From contig CM071935.1 in assembly GCA_016081115.2 (NCBI GenBank), positions 22,424,653-22,488,652 on the forward strand: a DNA stretch of 64,000 nt, written 5' to 3'. Position 1 is the first letter of the stretch; every line of letters begins with the position of its first letter. Positions 44,658-56,782 of the stretch are shown in pieces. The translations under genes and the position numbers were made by a program. The DNA is from Rehmannia glutinosa. Its lineage: Eukaryota > Streptophyta > Magnoliopsida > Lamiales > Orobanchaceae. The notes under the pieces were generated by a model that saw nothing but the letters and a program-made list of their open reading frames with translations, was not told the DNA's origin and searched no databases.

Positions 44658-47600
44658 TTTTTAATATAATTATTTCATGGAACTATTAAAAGAAATTGGC
44701 AAATATTAATGAAAATACTATTTTATTTTATCTTCATTGATTTTCACTTTTAGTTCAAATTGATTGTAGTCAACAACTATTTTTGCATCATTCTCTTAAA
44801 AGTATAATATTTCTGCTAAGTGTACACTACACAAAAATTGACTTATAATGACGGGAAATTTCATCATTATATGTCAAAATTTTGTTATTGATTAAATATA
44901 TCTAGTGACAGGATCCCTCACTGTTTTCCTCCTAGGTAAAAGTATATAATGACGGTAAATGGATCTTGTCATTATTGATTAAATATATCTAGTGACAGGA
45001 TTATACCGTCATTAAAAAATAATTTTAATGTTGATAAATTTCATCATTATATAGTCATTTGCCCTCATTATAAGGTAATTTAATGATAAGACTTCCCCTC
45101 ATTATATGTTATTTGTATCTCTCATTATATGTTATTTTATGGATAAATTTTATTGTCGTTATTAGTAATTAGCCCGTCACTAGAAATTAATTTAGGCCTT
45201 GAAAAATTTTGGAATTATACTCATTAAAAATCTCTCTTTTTGTTTGAAATATTGAATCATTATTCTATATCAATTGCTCATTACATAAAAGCACATCATT
45301 ACTAATAAAATATGAACATTGCTAAATATTAAGAACAAGTAATTGTTTAAATAAAATTATATAAATAACCACATATTCAAAATACACACAAGTGTAATTT
45401 GTTCCAAAAGTTTCATCTCGATGTATAGCTAAAGCATTCCCTAATTCTACGCATGTACTACAATGAAAATTGAGCACCACAAAATTGAATCACTTGGTTG
45501 ATTCGAAACTCCATGTACCGAGTTCCTAATTCATACTTGAATTCTTCTTTATAAACCAACCTACAAGAAAATCCAAAAAATATTATTAATAGTGTAAACA
45601 AAAGGCATGAAACCAAGATGCAACTTTAATTTGCACATAGACGAATACACAAAAACTAAAATATCTTCTATAGAATTTAACACTTAAAAACTACATAACA
45701 TTCAAATCACTTGGAAACATAATGCAAAAGCACAAGAAGAGACCATCATGGAATGTCAATTCAAAAACAAGTGCATAATTGCAAGGATGATAGACATAAG
45801 TCGATTTTGTATACTATACACATCAATTTGCATAGAGAAAATGAAACAACATTCCCACTAGAAAGGAAACAAACAAACTTATCAAAATATGTCCCTCATT
45901 AGCAAAATACTTAAATTGGTATATAAGCACCGAAACAATCATGATGTCGAAACCTTACCACTAAAACGAGAACTTATAGCCTTTCATTCGAACAAGCCAT
46001 TTAGTTTGACGTCAAGAATTTAGTCCATCTTCAAGCTATTAACAAAGAGACATTGCGATTAAAAAATAAAATATTACAAAACATGATTAAGTTTTTTCAA
46101 TCAATATAATTGAAAGAACTCAGCAACCAGGTTGTTAATCTCTCATCAGGGAGCTACAATAAAATTTCCAGTCTTCTCATCTATGAAACTCTACTTTGAA
46201 TTAAGTCAACAAAGAAAAAAGTTACATCATGGGGACTTTGTTAAAACAAGGCTTATGCTTATTTTTCTATGTCAACAAGTCCATCAAAGAAATTATGTTC
46301 CATCCAACAGGAAATTTCATCATTGTAGAAACTCATACATTCCTTATCAGGTGCCATTTTCCTACTCAAATATCAACAATTTACAACCTAAAATTTTCAA
46401 GTGCACTAGTAAATTAAAAGAGCCAAGAATTTTTTTAAAACTTAATGATACATTAGTTATTTAATTTAGGATATCCATAAAATTAAAGTTTGATTTTCAT
46501 TTTCATATATTATATGATATAAATGAACGACAAAAGAAATAAACTGTATAAAGCTAACATACTTGAACGGATTACATATTCTACAATAATGATCTTGAAA
46601 ATGTATATCCTAGATAAATATTTATGATCATGATTATCATGATTTTAGATAATATGTTAATTTGCATCATAAGAATACTATTATTAGAAATGCTTTTCAA
46701 CTCTCCAAAGTTACTGATTCTATTTCATTCTACACTTTTCTCAAAGTTAGAATTTGTCTCTTTATATAATTTTTCTCAGGGAAAATAAACTCAAAATAAA
46801 ATTACTATCACTCCCTATTCCAAACACTACTCTTAGTTTTTGGTTTTTCAATAGTCATCTGAAATCCCAAGGCATGGTATCCCTTTTGGTATTTTCTTGT
46901 TAGTCTCTGACTTGTTAATCAGTACATTTTCTATAAACATCATAAAGTTATAAAATTATAGTAGTATTTTGAAGTCCATCGCTACAACTTCTAGATCATA
47001 ATGATCTTAATGTTGTAATGTTATAAAAACATCTTTTATCTACTTTTCCCTTTCATCTCACTTATTTGCCTGCAACGGACCAGACTACTGAGGAGGCCAT
47101 AGCGCCAATTGAGTCGACATATTTAATGGATGTGAATTCAAAGCTAGACTGGCAAGTATTCCATGCCAGAGAGAAAGCATTACTCTGCAGTTCTATATTA
47201 GGAACAATATTTTAATATCCTTTTCTTTTTGTTTGTCTAACCTGCTAGATTTACAAGTAATCTAAATATTGATATGGATGCTGAATTCCACTCAAAAGTG
47301 ACTCTGTCAATTGCTTTTCAAATCCAGTGCTAACTTCACCTTGAACTTGTGTCTAGTGGCCATGTAATTCCACTTGTATAATTTAGCTACTTCCCAAGTA
47401 TTAACTATATCACGCTTCCATTACACTAAATGAGAGACAACGTTTAATTTTTTAATCACCAGAGACTTGAATACAAGAAATCATGGACAAATTGCCCATC
47501 ATATTGTTGCAGTTTTTTCTCATCAGATGATTTCATTATAGAGAGAAACAGAAAATGAAAATATGTACGTGAGAGCTAACATACAAATCCACAACACAAT

Positions 47601-49171
47601 TCAGTGCAAGCATCACTCATACCCAGATGTAAAAAGTGTTGTTCTCACAATTTTTTTTTTTGCCTTTAAATTTATGTTCTGGCTTAAAAACCCACAAAAA
47701 CAAGATTCTATCAGAAAACCCACATCAAATTATAAATTCAACGACCTAGAAATATTCAATCAAAATCAACAACAGGACATCTCAAAAATTCATAAACTAA
47801 GATAAAATCGAAAAAAAATGTAAATCAAAATTAGTGATTACCTGAGGTTTTGAAATTTGGGGTTTTCTCCGTGTAGTGAGCATGCAAGTAATAGCCTGTT
47901 TTAGGCTAGAGCTACCCAATGCTAATTGTTTGAGATTAACCCCGGCGTCCAAGAGACAGAGAATCGAGAGAGTCTTTGTAGGACAAACTGGAAGAGACTA
48001 GAGAGAACTGAAGTTCCATTAGCGTGCAACAGAGTAGAGAATCGAGACAGTAAGGTAAAGTGACGGGAGTATTGGGGTAGGGCTAAATTAGGTGTCAATT
48101 TTATTAATTTGTCCCATATTTACATAAACTTAATTTTTAGGCGTAACCATAAACAATAATTAGGCTTAATTATGCTAAGGCCTAAGTGAAAGACAGAGTG
48201 ACTTTGGCATGGTTATAAAAATTAGAAAAAATAGTTTAAATTAGAATTAAATATAAGTTAACATAATACTGATTCACCAGACTCCTTTAGGATTTTTTTT
48301 TAGTCTAAAATTAGTAGTTATTTCTTTTTTTTAAAGAATCAATAGTTATTTCTTAATTGTTAGTATATCACATTTTCTTTAATCTGAATTTTTTTGAAGT
48401 GACAAATTTTCGATTTTGGATTAATTTATAGAGTCAATCACACCTAATTATGTTAAGGAAAAATTGAAATTTATTTTATTTGAATTTTTCGAATAATATT
48501 GTTTTACAATGTTTTTAAATAAAATGTATATTTATGTTTTTCAATAGTGAAAACTGTAATTGTATTTGGTGGGAGAAAATGGGGCCAAAACCTCTATACC
48601 CAATAATGATGGGATATTTTTTTGACACAAACAGTGACGGGATTTGTTATTAATAACTAGGAAAATAAGAGTTCCTCACAAATAATTACCCTCTTTAACT
48701 ACAAATTTTATTTACCCTCATTAAAAGTTAACAAATCAGACTTTTAATGACGATTTCTTTATACTCTCACTAAATTTTGGTCATTAAAAGTTAAAATTCT
48801 TGTATTGGTATTAGTTGAATTCAAGAAAAAAAATTGCAAATACTTGTGCCCAGCAAAAGTGTATATAATATTAAATTAAATTAAATGTTACATCATTCAT
48901 TAAAAACTAACGACAGAACATCAAACACACTGTCATATAATAACATAGTTTGCAATTTAATTGATTGATACCATTTCAAATCTTCAAAATCGGTGGTTAG
49001 ATAAAAACACGGTGCACAATGAAACTCCGCTTTGTTCATGGTTATGAGAAGCAACATATAACGACAAAATATAAATACACAGTGTGCAGTGCGTTTTCCA
49101 CGATACTGATGTATGATAACATACTTATATGTTTGTTTATAATAATACACGTGCAAATAATAATCAGTTAG
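44658..49171. repeat. Duplicated segment, copy A (split by a CACTA-type element)
   Basis: 44658-44824 and 48811-49171 match 55510-55700 and 56450-56782 in order and orientation. Shared text includes TTTATCTTCATTGATTTTCA, then GATTGTAGTCAACAACTATT, TTAGTTGAATTCAAG and AATACACGTGCAAATAATAA. No coding function is recognised. It may be an uncharacterised repeat family or a local duplication. Confidence 0.8.
44825..48807. mobile_element. Non-autonomous CACTA-type element (3983 bp) in copy A
   Basis: The left end is CACTACACAAAAATTGACTT; the complement of the right end reads CAATACAAGAATTTTAACTT. GTA flanks both sides (44822-44824 and 48808-48810). Subterminal TAATGACGG and TCATTATA words repeat near both ends. 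Copy B of the duplicated segment has the uninterrupted sequence, which confirms the insertion. No transposase gene is present. Short minus-strand open pieces with splice-like borders (for example around 45450-45560) could be captured host sequence but I do not recognise them. Confidence 0.8.
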
Positions 49172-51089
49172 ATAATTATAATTTTAAATTTGGATTTGGA
49201 CGATGGAAGCCAATAGGGAATTGCAACCAAGCTACCCATCCCATACACGATTTATCCATTCCATTGATTCAGTCAAGAGTTAGCTCATTCGAGCGATTAG
49301 GCGGTCAGTCAGAACAATCGGAGTGTTCATAGACACACATAATCCGGTATTAAGTCAACTAAGCTCAATTTCGCGGTCTAGTGACCGAGTGGATAATCTA
49401 GCTGGATATGTTATTGGGTTCGTAATATTATAAAGAAGTCCATATTGTAAAATTACAAACTATTCGGGCGAGGTAGTCACCTTATTGTTCGGGTATTTAT
49501 TCAGGTAAGAAAGTCCGACTAAGAAATCGGATAATAATAAAAAAAAATATAATTTTCATTTAATAATATAAAAATATGTCTAAAATTAATATAAATAAAC
49601 TGATTTTGAAATTATAAATTTTCTAGGTCCTTAGTTATTTTATTTTAAAATCAAACCTTTTTACTAAGGAAGGTATTTTCATACCGGTTTTTAAAATTCA
49701 ATAAGTTTTTATCCCAAACTCGGATCGAGGCACGATCAGTTTCTAAATTTTCTAAAAATTATGAGTTATATTTTTAGGGTCCCGAGGTCAGATTTTTGAA
49801 ATTTTTAGATTAGCCCTTAATATTTCCAAAAACAATGTTTTCGACCTGATATTTTAAAAATAAATATCTCTTAAACCGGGAAGGATTTTAATGTGATTCC
49901 ACGCCTAAACATTTCTTTAGGACAATATTTGTAACAATCACTTTTTATTAAATAATCAAAAGGATGAAAAAATATAAGTGGGGGAAATTAGTGAAGATAA
50001 TGGAAGAAAATGTGAAATATAAAATAATAGAAAGGAAGAAATAAAAGATGAGGAGGAGGATTAGTTTGAAAGGAGGAATCAGATTAGTGAAGAAGGAACA
50101 GAAAAGAAGAGAAAGGAAAAAAGGAGAAAGAAAGAAAAGAAAAGAGAAAAAGAAGAAGAATCAAGGAAATACAAGAAATAAATTCGATTTGCGGTACAAA
50201 TTATCCGAGAAGTTTGAAGGTTTCGTAATTATTTCTTTATTTTAGTTTCATATTGAATTTAGTTAAGTTTTACTAATCCTATTATATAATAATTTATGTA
50301 TAGATTCTACTGGGTAGAAACCGGAGTGATTTTATCATAGTTGATTGACGAACCAGATAAGTAATCTAATATAGTTTCCTTATAGAATCTAGGATTTAGA
50401 TATTATTATGCCTAATTAAGATTCTTGACGCGTGAATTTGTATATTTTCTGGAAATTTATGCATTTTATTATCAATTATCTCATTTGTTGTCATGAATTT
50501 ATATTGTAGATCGAAAGTTCATCAAACTGTGCACAAAATTATTAATTAATTCTTATAAAAAAACTGTACATAAGTATATGAAATTGATAGTTTTATAAAG
50601 TTGCTAAGTGATGTTGCTAGGATCAGATAAAACATCATGCATTATGTCATATATAATTGGTCAAATTATTGTCTAATCATTTTATATGATGTTTCACTTT
50701 AGAAAATGGAAGTTATCTATAGTTAATTTTTTATAAAAGTGACGTGGACATACGCCCATGTAATTGATAATCAAATTTATAAGTCATGATAATTATTTAA
50801 TTAATATAATTTTAACTTCTTTAATTACTTGTTGGAACTCTCAATGTTTCGTAAAATTAGAAAGGATAATTATACATGTATGAAAATTTAGATATTAAAT
50901 CAAAGTGGTTTTATAAGTTTCTTTACTACATGTGAATTTAAGTATGCATAATATAGCCGGGACTTAGCATCAATCACACACCTATATTTATCACAACCTA
51001 CTATACATCTCATAGCTTGAATTAATTATTGATTAATAATATAATTTAACCAATAATATTTTATTATTAATTGTAGGATTCTTCACTAA

Positions 51090-51270
51090 TTAGTTGAACG
51101 TGGTCTCTTTCCCTAATTAATTGAGCACATGTTTTATCCTTAGTTGAACATAGAGTTTACCCCTAACTAATTGAATGAAGGGTTTTCCTTAACTAGTTGA
51201 ATTGAGGGTTTTCCTTAATTAGTTGAATGGAGTGTTTTCCCTAATTAGTTGAATGAGGTTTTCCTCTCAA
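51090..51270 (+). repeat. Short tandem repeats with TTAGTTGAA in LTR C
   Basis: Units such as CCTTAACTAGTTGAATTGAG and CCTTAATTAGTTGAATGGAG recur at about 30-bp spacing, at least six times with variation. Confidence 0.75.
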
Positions 51271-51614
51271 GTTGTTTTAGCTAACGTGATTTAATTATTA
51301 TGATATATGCTTACATTTATTCTCGTATATAATGATATGTTGCATCACTTAGATTCATGCATCATGTTAATGTATGTTCATAGCATTTCACAAGCATCCC
51401 AACAATATATAAAGTCAAGACTTAAAGTTTGGATATTAATAATGTTTTTCAAAGAAATTGGTGCACCTTGTTCTATGATGATGGAGTGAGTGGGAAATGG
51501 GGGGGGGGGAAGGGGACCAACGTTCAGAAAATATGCCGATTGCGGCTAATGTTAATATTAAAGAAAATAGGCCTTCGGGCAAATGTTAACCGGGTTCTAA
51601 TTAACAAGGCCCAC

Positions 51615-52574
51615 TAGGGGTGTTCATTTTTCGAATCAATTAGAAATTCGATTCGACTCGAATTCGAATCTCAATTTCGAATTAGGATTTTTGAATTTCG
51701 AATCGAATTTTGAACCGATTCGAATTTCAAATATGAATATTCGAATCGAATAACGAATTGGGGATTTTTTTCGAATTCTATTCGAAAATCCTAATTCGAG
51801 GTGAAATTCGAGTAAATTCGATTTGAATATCGATTCGTATTCGTATTTCAATTCAAATTCGTATAATGATTCGAATTCAATTATAATCTAAATTTAATTT
51901 ATATATTATATATTTTAAACATTATACAAATATAAATTAAATATGCAAATACAAAAAATATAATTAGTTGATGTATAAATAATATTTAATTTCACATGGC
52001 TATTATAATAAAATTGTTATAGTAGAATTATAATATTGGTCATATATAGCTAGTTTCACAGTTCAATCTCATTTCAAAGTCTCAACATTTTTTGTGTAGT
52101 TTTTGAATTGTCTAATGATATGTTTAAGCTTAAGATAACAATATGTTTTATTTCCCAAAAGGAACAATATGTTTTTGATTTTAATAGATTTCAACCTTAA
52201 AAGTATTTTGTCTGTTTTTGTAATATATTTAAAGTAACAATATAAGTTTTGATAATTTATATGTTTTGCTTATGTTTTTGTTTCATTATAGAATTCTTTT
52301 GTTAAAAATAAAATTAAAATTTTACTTGAAAAATATGGGTTTTGGATCTAAAAATATGGGTCTGAAACACAATTGTGCCCAGTTTATTGACAAATTTGGA
52401 TTTTTGGATTGACTCGAACTTGATTAAAAAATCGACTGATCCAATTCGATTAAATTCGATTCGAAATTAATCGAATTAGGATCGAATTCCGAATTAAGGT
52501 TTTAAAAATTCCATTCGATTAATTCGATTCGATGAAGTCGAAGAATTCAGAATTCGATTCGATGAACACCCCTA
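51615..52574. mobile_element. hAT-type MITE (960 bp) with perfect 8-bp TSD
   Basis: Both ends are TAGGGGTGTTCAT in inverted orientation. AGGCCCAC lies on both sides (51607-51614 and 52575-52582). The subterminal DNA is made of many TTCGAAT/ATTCGAA words, and the centre is AT-rich without coding sequence. An 8-bp duplication fits hAT. Confidence 0.9.
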
Positions 52575-53136
52575 AGGCCCACTGCGACCCTGATTAGAAT
52601 AATGTGCCACCAAGTGAGCTCACGTTCTAAGAATGTTTTACGAAAAGAAATATAAAGTTTTAAGTATGAATGTGAAAGTTTTTTTTTTAAGAAAACGTAT
52701 TTACAAAGATATATAAGTTAAGTTATTGCATTAGGCATGCATTCATGCATGAGATTACTTGTTGAGCTTCTTTAAAGCTCATCCCACCAATATTTAATAT
52801 TTTCAGATGAGAACCCTGATGAGGAAGGAGATGGTGCAGCGTAATAACTCGCGAACCCACGTCTTTCATGATTTTTATGTCTTTCATGTTTTCTAAATAA
52901 AATTAAAAAAAAAGTCTGACTATTAATTTCTATTGGGATGTTGACTGTCATTTTATTTCATTGTGTATGTTTCTGGATTTCCAGTTGTTTCAATGATTAA
53001 TCGTTATTTCCGCTGCAAACTTTGAAACGAAGTAACATTTTATTATTCCATATTTTTAAGAAATCTTTAAAGTATTTCTATTATAATTACTTATTTCAAA
53101 ATTAAAATTCAATAATCAAGAAGGTGCTACAGTATT

Positions 53137-54932
53137 ATTATGAGGTAGAAACAATTTCAGAAATTTCATAGGTTAAGTACCTTATTTTCGAAAATTATAT
53201 TTTTAGCCCAAAAATGAATTTGATGTTAAAGACGTATTTCAATTCCGATTTTTATGAAATTTGGACTAGGGGTCTAGAATGTTATTAAAAATAAGTCCAT
53301 AATATTTTCGGGGCAGTGACTATCAAAAGTTTTGTAAATTACAGTGGGGTCCTTTAAGTTTTAAAATTATCATTTTAGTGTCTTAACTGGTCCTTTATTG
53401 CATTTGCTTGACCCGGAGGATCCCCTTTTTTATCACTTATTATATAACATTTACAGTGTTTATGGTCCAAAAATTCGAATTTTCCAGAGGGGTCCTTCAC
53501 AATTTTTATTATTACGATTTTGCACTATATTTTGTAATAGTTGTAAAAATGGCCTATGCTCAATTCTTTTTCTACTAAATCATAAGTCCGGAATATATAA
53601 GCTTGTAAATATATATATTTGCACATTTTAAAGATATTTTAGGACATGCATAGTAATAAGCACATAAAAGCATATTAAAGAGCAATTTTTAACTATTTAT
53701 TATTATTGCAAGTAAAATCATAATATGTATTATTTTTATTTGTTTAAAAATTCCAGAATATATAATACTGGAAATTTTATAAAAAAATTATATATAATAT
53801 AACACACACATAATCAGGCTTTTTATGCATAAAAAAATGATGAGGGATTTGTGTAAAGTTTTTCACCCACCTCTTGTTTCTTGGTAGTAAGTTGGTCTAG
53901 GTAACTTTCTTCCTTAGAACACCTCTTTAAAGGTCCAAAGCTTCTTAGTGTAGCCCCTAGTTCGGAAGATTTGAGTGTCCAAATGTGAAGAAAAATGAAA
54001 AAAGAGAAAGGAATAAGGAAAACTAGTCTAGGAGGGTCTTACCTTCTTGTCTCTTGAAAACTCCTTAAAACCTTAACTCCAAGCTCTTAATTTTTCGGTC
54101 CTTCCTCTCTAGTGCTACAAAAAGTGAATTCCAAGTTAAAGGTGAAGAGGAGAAGGCTTGAGTCCTTAGGAAAATGTTAAAGAAATGAATGAAGAATCCT
54201 TACCTTATTACCTCCAAATTTTCGGCCCTTATGGAGTAGGAAGAAGAAGAAGTTTGTTTCTTTAGTGAAATGGCAAAGTATATGGGAATAAGGTTAAGAG
54301 GAGTGCTTGGAAAATGGTTGAGTATTCCTTTGCCCAATAAGTAATACGGTTGCCCCTCTTCCTTCCTATCTTTAGGCACTCATTGTTTTATTTATTTATT
54401 TTTTTTTAAATTGGCATTTTGGTGGCTCATGCTTGGAAGTGTAAGAGATGTGTCTTGGGTTTGCGGAAAGGCTTTGTATGCTCAAGTGAATAATACAAAA
54501 AAGGACAAGCTTGTTTATCCTCCCTATCCACTTGACTACCCCTCATCATCCATCCTTCCAATTTTTTTTTCGTATTTTGTAATAATATCATCCCAATATC
54601 ACATCTCCAATTCCCCTTATCACTTCTCTTATAGTTTAATCTTCTTATATAAGTCAAGCTCTCTTATCTCTAGCTCTTATGATAAGTCACTCAATCTCTA
54701 TAGTTGGTATTTAATAAAATGCTAGTGTAAGAGTTAATAAAATTCTAGACTTAGGGATAATTAGCAATTATCAATTAAGTTAAAGAAAATAAAATAATAA
54801 ATTTAGTAGTTAAATATCAAGAATTCCGAAATTAAGGCCACATTTTCTTAATGACAATATTGTGACACTTAACCAAGCAGTACATTATCCGAAATATTGC
54901 AATTTCGAGCTAAGTAAAAACCGGGGCCTCAC
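53137..54932. other. LTR B interior without gene
   Basis: This is the right-hand part of the minus-orientation LTR. It is AT-rich with GGTCC-type repeats and no gene. Open frames here (for example 54411-54725) have no recognisable motif and lie entirely in the LTR. Confidence 0.7.
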
Positions 54933-54933
54933 A

Positions 54934-55509
54934 AAAATAATAATCTCTTAAATTAACACATTGTTTGACTTAAATGTATTTGAGTAATCATTGTTATTGA
55001 CGAATTTTTTGTTGCTAATTGACTATAATTATATATTATTTATTTCTTTTTTGATTGGTTAGTGGTGAATACTTATACATGTGTCGCTAATGTCTAAAGT
55101 TAGCAGCAAATGTTTTTTCGCTATAACATTTGATTTTTTAACCACCACGATTCATATTATGGTTGCATGTAAATAACAATCGCAAAATTATATGTGGTTG
55201 GGTTGTACAGAACAACCCAAAAGTCGGCTAGGAATACCTAACTATATTCTGTTGAAACAAGTTATGAATTTGAAGGATCATTATTTTTTTATCGGATTGC
55301 ATGATGAGTCTAATATGATCATAATGAACTATTATCATTATTCTATCAAACACAACACTTTAGGGGTAAAATTGTTCATGTAGGAAAAGCGCAAGAAATT
55401 ATATAGTTCATATGATAAAGTATAACAAAAATAGTTTATATGACAGATTCTAAAAATACGATAGTACAGGGGGTTTAGTGTAATTTTCTCTATTTTTTTT
55501 AAACAAATA
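54934..55509. other. Unassigned AT-rich spacer
   Basis: It lies between LTR B and copy B of the duplicated segment. It contains GTGTCGCTAATGTCTAAAG-type text that may be a decayed CACTA end, but I find no matching second end and no gene. Confidence 0.4.
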
Positions 55510-56782
55510 TTAATATAATTATTTCATGAAACTATTAAAATAATTTGGCAAATCTTAATGAAAAAATTTCTTTATTTTATCTTCATTGATTTTCACTTTT
55601 AGTATAAATTGATTGTAGTCAACAACTATTTTTGTATCAACTCCTAAAAGTATAATAATTCTGTTAATTGCGCATTAGTTGAATTCAAGAAAAAGAATTA
55701 GCGCAGACCAGTGACGGATACAAGAATTAATAGTAGGGTGGGCTAAGAAGTAAAAATTTCACTAAAAAATTATATATATACATATAATATTATATATATA
55801 TATATAAATATAACAAATAATTACAAAACTATATTATTTCTCAATAAAGAGTGGAAACTACTTCCTAGGAGAAAAAACATAGTAATATTTTATATTAGCA
55901 ATCAAATGGACATATCATATTCTCAATATTATTAGTTTTCTATCCATAAAACAACAAATATCCAATAACTAAATATAAAAAAAATCTAAAAATTAGTTAA
56001 CTTTTATTTTTTAAAAAGATAATTTTTTAATTTCATACATGATAATGACACTTAGAAAGGCAAATCGTTCGGGAAATATACTTGATACTTAGAATATGTA
56101 TTCTCATAAATTATCAATACAAATATTTAAGTATATATAGTTTAAAGTAATAAAAGTAATGACATGATAAGCGTACTAATTATAAATTAAAGATTAAGAA
56201 AATAGTCTAAAGAGATCAAAAATATATTACATTGTACATTAAAGTCATCATGGTAACACAAACATTTTAAGTTTTTTATTCTTGATTTTTAAAATGAATT
56301 TAATTTTTTTGGTAGACTTGAGTTTTGACTTAGATTTTGTGGTAGGCTAATTATGAATAATATATAAATTATAGTACTAAAATAGAAGAAAATATACACT
56401 GGGCTTGAGCCCAGTGCTGGCCATGCATAGATCTGCCTCTGACGCATACATACTGCAAATACTTTTCCCTAGCAAAAGTATGTATAATATTAAATTAAAT
56501 GTTACATCATTTATGAAAAACTAAAGATAGAACATCAAAAAAATGTCATATAATAGCATAAGTATGCAACTTAATTGATTGATACCATTTCAAATCTTCA
56601 AAATTGTGGTTAGATAAAAATACAATGGGCAATGAAACTCCACTTTGTGCATGTTTATGAGAAGCCACGTATAACGACAAAATACAAATACATAGTCTGG
56701 AGTTTGTTTTCCAAGATGTTGATGTATGATAACATATTTATATGTTTATTTATAATAATACACGTGCAAATAATAATCAGTT
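55510..56782. repeat. Duplicated segment, copy B (split by a hAT-like element)
   Basis: It matches copy A at 44658-44824 and 48811-49171. It is cut at 56783 by the start of the Sirevirus-like LTR, exactly where copy A continues with AGATAATTATAA. It provides the empty site for the CACTA in copy A. Confidence 0.8.
55709..56441. mobile_element. Non-autonomous hAT-like element (733 bp) in copy B
   Basis: The left end is CAGTGACGGATAC; the complement of the right end is CAGAGGCAGATCT. The flanks GCGCAGAC and ACGCATAC agree at six of eight bases. GGGTGGGCTA near the left end and TGGGCTTGAGCCCAGTG near the right end are typical of this style of plant element. No coding sequence. The superfamily is inferred from TSD length. 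Confidence 0.6.

Larger units (their letters stand above)
49930..53131 (+). mobile_element. Probable solo LTR, family C, nested in LTR B
   Basis: It starts TGTAACA and ends TGCTACA, a near-perfect inverted end pair. The flanks are ATATT (49925-49929) and GTATT (53132-53136), agreeing at four of five bases. LTR B sequence continues on both sides. The interior has a purine-rich stretch (about 50040-50165), direct repeats with TTAGTTGAA(T/C) near 51090-51260, and a nested hAT-type MITE. No retroelement gene is present. The LTR nature is inferred from ends, TSD and similarity of style to Gypsy LTRs. Confidence 0.65.
49196..54933 (-). repeat. LTR, Gypsy family B, minus orientation, split by solo LTR C
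   Basis: The minus strand starts TGTGAGGCCCCGG at 54933 and follows the same order as LTR B at 9605-12075, including wording equivalent to GGGGCAGT, GACCTCGGGACC and CCATCGTCC. It is interrupted from 49930 to 53131. It ends at about 49196 without the LTR terminus, next to copy A of the duplicated segment. Without the inserted DNA it is about 2.5 kb long. Confidence 0.8.

Noticed and set aside
46132..46464. 110-codon open frame inside the CACTA-type element
   Set aside because: No recognisable domain or supporting splice pattern; probably chance in AT-rich DNA.
50048..50245. Lys/Arg-rich open frame
   Set aside because: It is the translation of a purine tract in LTR C.
51636..51851. 71-codon minus-strand frame
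   Set aside because: It is a translation of the TTCGAAT-type repeats of the hAT-type MITE.
54411..54725. 104-codon open frame on the plus strand
   Set aside because: It is wholly inside LTR B, lacks motifs and is Ser/Tyr-rich as expected from AT-rich DNA.
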